Assembly: GCF_024808665.1 (NCBI RefSeq)
Contig: NZ_JANUBZ010000007.1
Coordinates: forward strand, 254,172 to 318,171
Reading direction: 5' to 3'
Origin: Mucilaginibacter empetricola
GTDB lineage: Bacteria; Bacteroidota; Bacteroidia; Sphingobacteriales; Sphingobacteriaceae
DNA length: 64,000 bases
A program made the translations under genes and the position numbers. Shown piece by piece: positions 27,201 through 33,957 of this stretch. Each line of letters opens with the position of its first letter. Position 1 is the first letter of the stretch. The notes under the pieces are model-generated. The model was given only the letters and a program-made list of their open reading frames with translations, made no database searches and was not told the DNA's origin.

Positions 27201-27518
27201 TACCACAACCTCACCAAGTTGTTTGCTTGATAAAACAAGAACAGCTTTAATGTCGGCACTTGTTGGTGTAACTGTTTGTGTTTCATAGCCAATGAAACTG
27301 AAAGTAATACTGGCTCCTGTGGGAACAGATAGTGTAAACTTACCTGCTGTGTTGGTTTGGGTACCAACACTGGTCCCCTTTACCTTTACTGTTACTCCCG
27401 GGATGGGTAGGCCGTCTTCTTTGGCCGTAACCGTACCAGTAACTGTACGGTTTTGTGCAAATACCTGTGTAATACATAACATCAGGAAACACAAACTTAC
27501 TAGTAGAAGTTTTTTCAT
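24243..27518 (-). CDS. SusC/RagA-type TonB-linked outer-membrane transporter
   Basis: A 1091-residue outer-membrane importer. The signal peptide (MKKLLLVSLCFLMLCITQVF) is followed by a carboxypeptidase-regulatory domain (NRTVTGTVTAKEDGLPIPGV), a plug (GEVVVTGALGIKK, GLVIQQTDDG, LRVNLRGNRSLAGNNQALIV) and a beta barrel with terminal LQVTF. Its N-terminal domain is very similar to that of the SusC protein encoded at 13233. No sigma/anti-sigma pair or enzymes flank it. The next gene, divergently oriented, is a PadR regulator. Confidence 0.96.
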   Translation of the reverse strand: MKKLLLVSLCFLMLCITQVFAQNRTVTGTVTAKEDGLPIPGVTVKVKGTSVGTQTNTAGKFTLSVPTGASITFSFIGYETQTVTPTSADIKAVLVLSSKQLGEVVVTGALGIKKADRETGYTSTLITAKEANQTAPIDALNGLTGKVAGLVIQQTDDGINPSLRVNLRGNRSLAGNNQALIVLDGSPVPTSILTSINPDDIESYNVLNGSGAAALYGSQASNGAIVVTTKRGTANAKPVITYENSLTLSQIANFPKFQNGYGQYGGEGNPFVNPLTAQSELVPFENQQYGPAFNGSTVNIGAPIGSPTGQQLTAVYSAQSKNPIEQFFVTGVNEQNSVSFRQGDAANNFGFSARNVNVTGTVPNDKSMTTNARVSGAKTYGIFKIDFTANYTKATIDEHGYEPGLGDFFSQLLQFPADLNIHQFQDVDSPNSPGNPSNYFSAYSWNPYWAIYDSRQNITRDQFQGNLNLTLSPSKWLDISYRVDDNSGTYQRKVNLDNIAWTPYALSNPNAQFGGANEAYYNPVVKGYTSDIIAYGDGSGTIVNTAGTTPNYAGDQGLDRLEGTALLNFHKTFHNNDFKTGLLLGNSIWSESGNYIYDSSGSLLVPGYFNTNTITGTPTLYQANATIRQVAFFADASVSYKDFATIEGTLRNDRDSRLAPAEQSFYYPSVKAVFIPTSAIPGLKNNDVLDYWKIYGDLSRVGNISVSPYNISNTYSVTSGFPYGSNGALSLNTTSYNPGLKPEIISEKEIGTEIGLFKDRLHLTADYYYQKSRNQTLDVSVSPTTGYQNEVLNAGEIDSYGEEFSAQAIIFQKTPTSVGWTVGGNFAINDSKVVSLLPGVDKLLLSTAYNTNGGNVGGVYAVVGQSYPQLYVTDYQRSPTGQVVVNPNNGTPLVNPSPVDEGRTSPKYNLGLNTSVSYKFVTLNVVAEYRAGNVLYSQTGSIMDFAGSSAVSASAGRQIFIYPNSVINTGTTAAPVYTPNTTVPVYKGGWEYWSTYPVNVGSPYVSSAAFWRIREVSLSFNLNQFIKNTKFIKGLTVALTGRNLFLFLPKSNQWGDPELSDAGSTGNGVGTTSTSQLPTPRVYGANLQVTF

Positions 27519-27665
27519 GTTTGTTAATAATAAGATCAGTTAATAGTTAATTAATCATAAAAGTAGTGTTACGTTATCAAATTGTCAAGCAAAAACTTAA
27601 AAAAAACTGCTTTTTTTTAAAAAAAGGCAACCCTATACAACAAAAGTGATAATTTTAGTACTATG

Positions 27666-27699
27666 TATTGCATAATACAATTTAAAACATATATCTTTG
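27666..27699 (+). promoter_or_regulatory. promoter of the PadR-PspC operon
   Basis: A -33-like TATTG (27666-27670) and an exact -7 box TATCTTTG (27692-27699), 21 bases apart. The -7 box ends four bases before the PadR ATG, so the transcript is probably leaderless. Confidence 0.7.
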
Positions 27700-27703
27700 T
27701 CTT

Positions 27704-28036
27704 ATGATTGTTGAAAATACACAAACCCAAATGCGGAAAGGAATACTGGAGTATTGCATTCTTTCCATTATAGCTAAGGGCGAAACCTATGCTTCGGACA
27801 TAATTGCCGAGCTTAAGAAAGCCCAACTGCTTGTTGTTGAGGGTACTTTGTATCCTTTACTAACCCGTTTAAAAAATAACGGACTACTTACTTATAACTG
27901 GGTTGAATCAACTTCGGGCCCCCCACGAAAATATTATGTACTATCTGACGAAGGCAGAAATGTACTCGAGCAATTAGACAAAACATGGGAAGAACTTTCA
28001 TTTGCAGTGCAAACCGCTATTGGAAACAGAAAATAA
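27704..28036 (+). CDS. PadR family transcriptional regulator
   Basis: A 110-residue winged-helix regulator of the small PadR type. TQMRKGILEYCILSII, the wing GTLYPLLTRLKNNGLLTYNW and PPRKYYVLSDEGRNVL are diagnostic. In Bacteroidota such genes are typically the first of a pair with a PspC-domain membrane protein, as here (23-base gap). It likely autoregulates the pair, perhaps in response to envelope stress. Confidence 0.93.
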   Translation: MIVENTQTQMRKGILEYCILSIIAKGETYASDIIAELKKAQLLVVEGTLYPLLTRLKNNGLLTYNWVESTSGPPRKYYVLSDEGRNVLEQLDKTWEELSFAVQTAIGNRK

Positions 28037-28059
28037 AAACAACCTGAAATATTATTATC

Positions 28060-29703
28060 ATGAACAAAACTATCATCATAAATATAAACGGCATTGTTTT
28101 CCACATAGAGGAAGATGCCTACGAAGTGTTAAAAAATTACATGACAGATGTTAAGCGACACTTTTCGACGTCTGCCGACAGTCTTGAAATTACCACCGAT
28201 ATTGAAAACCGCATTGCCGAAATGTTTGCTGAAATACTGGCGAATGAAAACAAACAGGTTATTGTTGAGCAGGACGTTAACGGCGTAATTGAGCAAATGG
28301 GAACCGTTGCCGATTTTGAATTTGCAGAAAATGATACAGATGCTGCTTCAACCTTTGCATTCACTACAGAAAAGCGGCGATTATTTCGCGACCCGGATGA
28401 TCATCTGGTAGCCGGCGTTTGCTCGGGCATAGCTAATTACTTTGACATTTCAGTTGTTTGGATAAGACTTGCATTTGCTATATCATTAGCCTTCGCCGGA
28501 TCGGGCTTTTTATTGTACATCATATTATGGCTGATAGTACCTAAGGCCGTTACCCGTGCCGACAGGATGGCGATGAAAGGTGAAAAGCAAAATTTGCAGG
28601 GCTTTAAAAAGAACCTGGAAGATGAATTAAGCAGTGTAAGGCAAAACTTATCAAACTTTGGGCATGAAGCAAGGCCCTTTGTTTACCAGGCCCGCGATTT
28701 TGTTAGCGACTTTTTCCATCACCTGGGCATATTTTTAAACGGGGCCGGACGTGTGTTTATAAAATTATTTGGTGTTTTTATTTTATTAGTTTGCCTTGCC
28801 TTCACCATTTTTATTGTAGTAGCCTTTGTTGCACTGTTAGGATTTGGACATTTTGCACCGTTTCACGATCTTCCTTTTAATTTAATTAGACATAATCACG
28901 CAAGTTTAATTTATTCGGCAGCATTCCTGGTAGCCTTTATTCCGGTGTTAAGCATCATTATGCTAACCTTAAAAGGGTTTTTCAATACCGGAATGATTAA
29001 CCGGTCAACCGGATCAACCATCCTGGTGGTATGGCTATGCGCGCTGGGTGTATTGGTATTTTACAGCACGCAAATAGCGTCCAACTTCAGAGAGTCGGCT
29101 CAATTTGCGGCAACCGTCAACATCAAGCCCGAAAAAAACGGCACCTACTATCTTAAGTTAAATGATTTAAAATACTTTACGCACGAGGACAGCGCAAGAC
29201 TGGATATCAAAACATTATCGTCCAATGTAAGAATTACAGACAATGCTTATGAGTTTAACGACTTTGATCACTTAGAATACCGGAAGGTACATATCAACTT
29301 CGAAAAAAGCGACGTTGATCAGCCCGTTATTGTTGAATCATACAGTGCAATGGGCAGAACATATGACGAGGCATTATTAAATGCCCGCAAAATCAAATAT
29401 TTTTTCACTCAGCAAGACTCTGTTTTGAAATTCGATTACAGACTTTATGCTGATAACGACGAATTATGGCACGATGAAGAATTATATATCACTTTAAAAG
29501 TGCCGTTAAATGCCAAACTGGTAATTGATGAAAATTTAATCAATATGCTGCAGGATATTGATTTTTATGGCTGCAAGGAAGTAAATAAAAAGGAGAAAGC
29601 GACCACTGCTACATTTATTATGACCGATAATGGCCTGCAATGTAAGGTTGATACTATTGTTACCGCAAAACCCGATACTGTTAAAATCGACAGTACGCGG
29701 TAA
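28060..29703 (+). CDS. PspC domain-containing membrane protein
   Basis: A 547-residue protein. Residues 1-95 form an N-terminal helical domain usual in Bacteroidota PspC proteins. A PspC domain follows (about 120-180, RRLFRDPDDHLVAGVCSGIA, WLIVPK). Three or four more hydrophobic helices (about 230-340) precede a C-terminal periplasmic or cytoplasmic beta-rich domain (about 360-540). PspC domains sense envelope stress in proteobacteria; the partner here is the PadR regulator rather than PspA. The role is inferred. Confidence 0.9.
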   Translation: MNKTIIININGIVFHIEEDAYEVLKNYMTDVKRHFSTSADSLEITTDIENRIAEMFAEILANENKQVIVEQDVNGVIEQMGTVADFEFAENDTDAASTFAFTTEKRRLFRDPDDHLVAGVCSGIANYFDISVVWIRLAFAISLAFAGSGFLLYIILWLIVPKAVTRADRMAMKGEKQNLQGFKKNLEDELSSVRQNLSNFGHEARPFVYQARDFVSDFFHHLGIFLNGAGRVFIKLFGVFILLVCLAFTIFIVVAFVALLGFGHFAPFHDLPFNLIRHNHASLIYSAAFLVAFIPVLSIIMLTLKGFFNTGMINRSTGSTILVVWLCALGVLVFYSTQIASNFRESAQFAATVNIKPEKNGTYYLKLNDLKYFTHEDSARLDIKTLSSNVRITDNAYEFNDFDHLEYRKVHINFEKSDVDQPVIVESYSAMGRTYDEALLNARKIKYFFTQQDSVLKFDYRLYADNDELWHDEELYITLKVPLNAKLVIDENLINMLQDIDFYGCKEVNKKEKATTATFIMTDNGLQCKVDTIVTAKPDTVKIDSTR

Positions 29704-29707
29704 AGCT

Positions 29708-29749
29708 AAAAAACAGATAATGGATGTTTTATTAAAAACATCCATTATC
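29708..29749 (-). terminator. rho-independent terminator of the peptide gene
   Basis: A perfect 15-bp stem (arms 29716-29730 and 29735-29749, four-base loop). On the minus strand it is followed by TG and six T (29708-29713). On the plus strand the stem is followed by AAATTAC, which is weak. The signal is therefore oriented for the minus-strand peptide gene, whose stop is 42 bases away. Confidence 0.82.
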
Positions 29750-29791
29750 AAATTACATAAAAGGCTATTCAATAAATCGCCTTTGAGTTAA

Positions 29792-29971
29792 TTAACCAGC
29801 AACGCAAACGCCGGTACCGTCGGTGTTGCTGCATGTTAACGAGCAGCAACCAAAAGTACATGGTTGACCAATTTGTCCACATGGTGGTTTTTGACCTCCT
29901 TTAACTTGTTTTAACTCGTCTCTCGTAAGTGGTTTTACGTTAAAGAAAGATTTTTCATTAACACTTTTCAT
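29792..29971 (-). CDS. double-glycine leader peptide precursor with knottin-like cysteine framework
   Basis: A 59-residue precursor. The leader (1-26) ends in NVKPLTRDELKQVKGG, the classic double-glycine type cleaved by C39 peptidase-ABC exporters. The core (33 residues) has six cysteines at 31, 38, 42, 43, 47 and 56. The pattern is C-x6-C-x3-CC-x3-C-x8-C, the inhibitor-cystine-knot arrangement of many toxins and antimicrobial peptides, with CGQIGQPC and CCSLTC. A dedicated terminator lies downstream. No exporter or modification enzyme is adjacent. The role (bacteriocin, signal or other) is unknown; the cystine knot is inferred from spacing. Confidence 0.72.
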   Translation of the reverse strand: MKSVNEKSFFNVKPLTRDELKQVKGGQKPPCGQIGQPCTFGCCSLTCSNTDGTGVCVAG

Positions 29972-30578
29972 ATAGTACTATAAGGTTTAATTTATAGCCT
30001 CGGTTTACAGGTACGGGGCTTATTACCTGATAGGCAAGCTAATTGTTTATTTATTAAACTCCAAATTAAAAATATACAATTGTAAAGAAACAAAACAACA
30101 ACTCTTTTTATGGTTTTCACCGGAAAAAAGTGGCTCTTCGCCGAAAAAAAAAGATTTAATGTAACCTTTACTACCGTTTCAGCATCTTATAGTCAACAAT
30201 ACACACTTCAGGGATATAAATGAGGGTAATCTGAAAAAGATTATCCAAAAAAAAGAGGGCAAGCCTCTTAGGGGATTTTTTTTGCTAAAATTTTAGAGGG
30301 ATTTAATGATGATGAAACACGCTGCCTATATAATATAAAATACAACAACGCTGTCCGGAGCTAAATTCCGGTAAAATCCAAAACACATAGTTTAAATCTT
30401 TAAAAAAGAAGTTCATTCTTCTGAGGGGCTTGCTATTGCCCAAAAAAACGAATACAAAAAAGACTGCTGGTCACCAAAAATAGTCGGCTGGTCAAAAAAG
30501 TTTCTGTAAAAAATGAATTGACAGCTTCTTTGCACTAAAAAAACAAAATATAAAAAACAAAACGCAACAAATTAAAAC
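29972..30578. other. intergenic region between peptide gene and TonB receptor
   Basis: No coding frame seen. The peptide gene promoter is probably here; a near-consensus minus-strand -7 box TTAATTTG lies at 30062-30069. Two plus-strand hairpins (about 30226-30246, and AAGAGG/CCTCTT at 30253-30269) precede a T8 run (30276-30283), forming an attenuator- or terminator-like structure about 300 bases before the receptor start. Confidence 0.45.
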
Positions 30579-33029
30579 ATGAAACTACTTATTACTAAAA
30601 TACAATACCTGCTGCTGCTGCTTATTATTAGCGGTGCGGCAATGGCACAAACGGCCAAGCCGGTTGGAACAGTATCGGGCACATTGCTCGATGAACAGAG
30701 CAAACCCTTTGGTTATGCTACGATAAGCCTATTAAAAGCAACCGATTCAACAACAGTTAAAGGAACATTGAGCAACGATGCCGGGGTTTACACATTTGAC
30801 AACATAGCACCGGGTACTTATATTATTAAAGCAACAACAGTAGGTTATAATGCGGTAACCAGCACCGCCTTTACCACAACCATAGCAAACCCAAGCTTTA
30901 CTGCCGTGGCGTTAAAAATACATCAAGCTAGCCGCGCATTGAATACGGTTACCATTTCTGCAACAAAACCATTAATTGAACACAAGGTTGACCGCACGGT
31001 AATGAATGTAGAGAACAGTGTGCTGGCAGCAGGAAATTCGGCTATGGATATTCTGGAACGTGCCCCGGGTGTATCCGTTGATAAAGATGACAATATCGGC
31101 CTAAAAGGGAAACAAGGGGTTACTGTGATGATAAATGACAAACTGACCTATTTGTCGGCTGCGCAACTGGCAACCTTGCTTCGTTCTACCGATGGTACAA
31201 CTATTCAATCTATCGAGATTATTCCAAACCCTTCAGCCAAGTATGATGCCGCGGGTAACTCAGGTATCATCAACATCAAACTAAAAAAGAATAAACAAGC
31301 AGGCACAAACGGAAGCATTACAGCTGGCACAGGCTACGGTGCATATTGGAAAGACAATGAGACGCTTAGTTTAAACCATAAGGATGGCAACTTAAATGTT
31401 TTTGGCACCTTTAGTCATAATGATAATAAATACATACAACAAATTGGGCTGAAACGCATCATTACCGACAGTACCGGACATCAAACCTTTTTTAACCAAA
31501 CCACCGCCATGCCGCAGGTAAATCATAATAATAGCTACCGTTTGGGGGCCGATTATGATTTATCGTCAAAAAACACCATCGGTTTTGTTGTAAGTGGTTA
31601 CTTTAATGGCGAGGATGACAATTTTAACAATTATACTAACATAGGCAAAAGCTTTACCGAAGTTGATTCATCCCTGCATACCGTGTCGGCCATTCATCAA
31701 ACTTATCATGACATTGCAGTTAATTTAAATGATTCGTACAAAATAGATACCGCCGGCCAGGAAATAAGTGCCGATCTTGATTATTCAAATTTCAGAAATG
31801 GCTCCATAGCTTCTTATACAACTGATTTCTTTTTACCGAACGGAGCCGTACAACAACCGCAACAATTTTTAGGGAACATTACGCCGTCAAATATCGACAT
31901 CAGGACCGGAAAGGTTGATTATGCGAAACCTTTAACCAAATCGTTAAAACTGGAGACCGGTTTAAAATACAGCGATGTAAAAACAGATAACGATCTGCTG
32001 CAAACAGAATCACAATCGGATCCTTATGTAGATAACAATCATTTTGTATACGATGAAAAGATTGATGCGGGCTACGTAAGCTTAAACAAGGATTTTAAGA
32101 ATTATTCGGTAAAAGCAGGCTTGCGGGGAGAATATACACAATCGTCAGCAGTGGGTGATTCAGCAAATGTAGTTCAAAGTATCCCAAGGCATTATTTTAA
32201 CCTTTTTCCAAGCTTGTTTATTAATCATACTATAAATGATAAAAACGAAATGAGCTTCTCCTACAGCCGCCGCATTGACAGGCCGCAATATGATAATCTT
32301 AATCCGTTTGTTTTTCACCTCGATCCTTATACTTATCAAAAAGGTAATCCGTATTTAAAGCCGCAGTATACCAACAACTTTGAATTTGATTATACCTATA
32401 ATAAAAGCATCACCCTAACACTTGGATATAGCAAAACAACTGATGTAATTACACAAATACCCGGAACAGACCCTGCAACTAAGGTTTCTTTTGTAACACA
32501 GGAAAACTTGCAGGAACAAAATTCTTATAATGTTAACCTGTACGCACCCTACACAATAGCCAAATGGTGGGAAGGCAATGTAAACGCCACGGCCTTTTAC
32601 CTGGGCTTTAAATCAAATGGCCTCGAAGGCGGAAATTTAGATAATGGACAATGGGCCTACCAGATACGGGCAACCCAAACGCTTACACCTATAAAAGGAT
32701 TTAAATTTGAGACAACTACGCAATATCAATCGGCATTAACCTACGGCCTTTTTTATGTGAAGCCGCAATATTCAACAGATGCTGGTGTAAGCCACTCATT
32801 TGCGGATAAGAAATTAAACGTAAAGCTTTCCGTAAGCGATATATTTAATACCCTCACTAATAATGTTACCAGTAACTACCAGAATAACAATTTAGATATA
32901 ATGCAAAAACGCGAAAGCCGTATTACCCGGTTAACGCTAACCTACAACTTTGGCAATAATTCAATTAAGGCCCGCCAGCATCAAACCGGAGCCGATGACG
33001 AAAAAAACCGCGTAAAAGGAGCTAATTAA
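30579..33029 (+). CDS. outer-membrane beta-barrel TonB-dependent receptor
   Basis: An 816-residue receptor with signal peptide (cleavage near AMAQ), a carboxypeptidase-regulatory domain (about 28-112, GTVSGTLLDEQSKPFGYATISL), a plug (about 118-235, ERAPGVSVDKDDNIGLKG, IEIIPNPSAKYDAAGNSGII) and an OMP_b-brl_3-like barrel. The family is common in Bacteroidota, takes up unknown substrates, and has no SusD partner. The gene stands alone and ends at a strong terminator. Confidence 0.92.
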   Translation: MKLLITKIQYLLLLLIISGAAMAQTAKPVGTVSGTLLDEQSKPFGYATISLLKATDSTTVKGTLSNDAGVYTFDNIAPGTYIIKATTVGYNAVTSTAFTTTIANPSFTAVALKIHQASRALNTVTISATKPLIEHKVDRTVMNVENSVLAAGNSAMDILERAPGVSVDKDDNIGLKGKQGVTVMINDKLTYLSAAQLATLLRSTDGTTIQSIEIIPNPSAKYDAAGNSGIINIKLKKNKQAGTNGSITAGTGYGAYWKDNETLSLNHKDGNLNVFGTFSHNDNKYIQQIGLKRIITDSTGHQTFFNQTTAMPQVNHNNSYRLGADYDLSSKNTIGFVVSGYFNGEDDNFNNYTNIGKSFTEVDSSLHTVSAIHQTYHDIAVNLNDSYKIDTAGQEISADLDYSNFRNGSIASYTTDFFLPNGAVQQPQQFLGNITPSNIDIRTGKVDYAKPLTKSLKLETGLKYSDVKTDNDLLQTESQSDPYVDNNHFVYDEKIDAGYVSLNKDFKNYSVKAGLRGEYTQSSAVGDSANVVQSIPRHYFNLFPSLFINHTINDKNEMSFSYSRRIDRPQYDNLNPFVFHLDPYTYQKGNPYLKPQYTNNFEFDYTYNKSITLTLGYSKTTDVITQIPGTDPATKVSFVTQENLQEQNSYNVNLYAPYTIAKWWEGNVNATAFYLGFKSNGLEGGNLDNGQWAYQIRATQTLTPIKGFKFETTTQYQSALTYGLFYVKPQYSTDAGVSHSFADKKLNVKLSVSDIFNTLTNNVTSNYQNNNLDIMQKRESRITRLTLTYNFGNNSIKARQHQTGADDEKNRVKGAN

Positions 33030-33051
33030 TAAAGAAACCTGTTAAATAAAC

Positions 33052-33093
33052 AAAAGCCCGGGCACATGTAAAACTGCACTGCCCGGGCTTTTT
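33052..33093. terminator. rho-independent terminator of the TonB receptor gene
   Basis: Stem AAAAGCCCGGGCA/TGCCCGGGCTTTT with a 15-base loop and T tail. Confidence 0.92.
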
Positions 33094-33150
33094 ATTTTAG
33101 GTTGATGCGCACCAGCTGCAAACCGCTAACTACATACTGCAAACTGATAA

Positions 33151-33957
33151 CTACTGTACCAAAAACTGCAAAGTATCGGCCTGCATAGCCGTAAAGATTC
33201 CCACCCCATTTACCACGTTAGTTGGCTGGTTTGACAAATTTGAAGATGTTGAACCCGAAGCATTGCTGGTTAACAAATTAATATACTCCTGATTTACCGT
33301 ACAAAGTATTACCTGGTAATGCCCATAATAGGCAAATGTGCGCTGAGTAAACGGATAAGCCGCGGCCCGATTGGTGTTCAACTCAAAATCGGTTGTTGCA
33401 TTTCCAAAACGAGTACTCGCCGGAAAAGAAATACCATCCAAATTATTAAACACCAGCACATGGTTAAGCGAATCGGGGTTGGCCCAGCTCACAACATTTA
33501 GGGTATCTAAAGGATTATTATTCCCCAATAAATCATCAATTGACATGCCGGTGTGCTGCGTTGTAAAATTAACAGGCTTGGCTGGCATAATTGTTTGCGC
33601 CGAAACTGCATAACTTAAATAGCTAAACTTAAGCGTATACGTTTTGCCGGTTGTTAAAAAAGTAGAATCGGAATAAATATAGGTACCGGCTGATGACTCC
33701 GTTAGCTGTATGGTACTACTACCATCTGAAATATTTAGTTTTAATCCTTTGATAGGCGTACCATATACTGCCGTGTCGGTAAGTACCTTTTGCATAGTTA
33801 CCTTTACGCTGATCGATTTACCCACTACGAGGTAGCCTTGTACTACCGGTAAGTTAGTATTAGCATTGGTTGTAACATCTTTTTTGCAGGCATTTAGCAC
33901 TATCGCCATAATTAACAGCAACAGGGTATTTTTTATTGGGTGTTTTTTTATTTCCAT
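33151..33957 (-). CDS. DUF4249 family lipoprotein
   Basis: A 268-residue lipoprotein with lipobox VLNAC (Cys24) and the DUF4249 core (VVQGYLVVGKSISVKVT, GTYIYSDSTFLTTGKTYTLKF). DUF4249 proteins occur almost only in Bacteroidota next to STN-domain TonB receptors and likely help the partner bind its ligand. Its start overlaps the receptor stop by 10 bases, so the two are coupled. Length is a little short, but the fold looks complete. Confidence 0.88.
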   Translation of the reverse strand: MEIKKHPIKNTLLLLIMAIVLNACKKDVTTNANTNLPVVQGYLVVGKSISVKVTMQKVLTDTAVYGTPIKGLKLNISDGSSTIQLTESSAGTYIYSDSTFLTTGKTYTLKFSYLSYAVSAQTIMPAKPVNFTTQHTGMSIDDLLGNNNPLDTLNVVSWANPDSLNHVLVFNNLDGISFPASTRFGNATTDFELNTNRAAAYPFTQRTFAYYGHYQVILCTVNQEYINLLTSNASGSTSSNLSNQPTNVVNGVGIFTAMQADTLQFLVQ

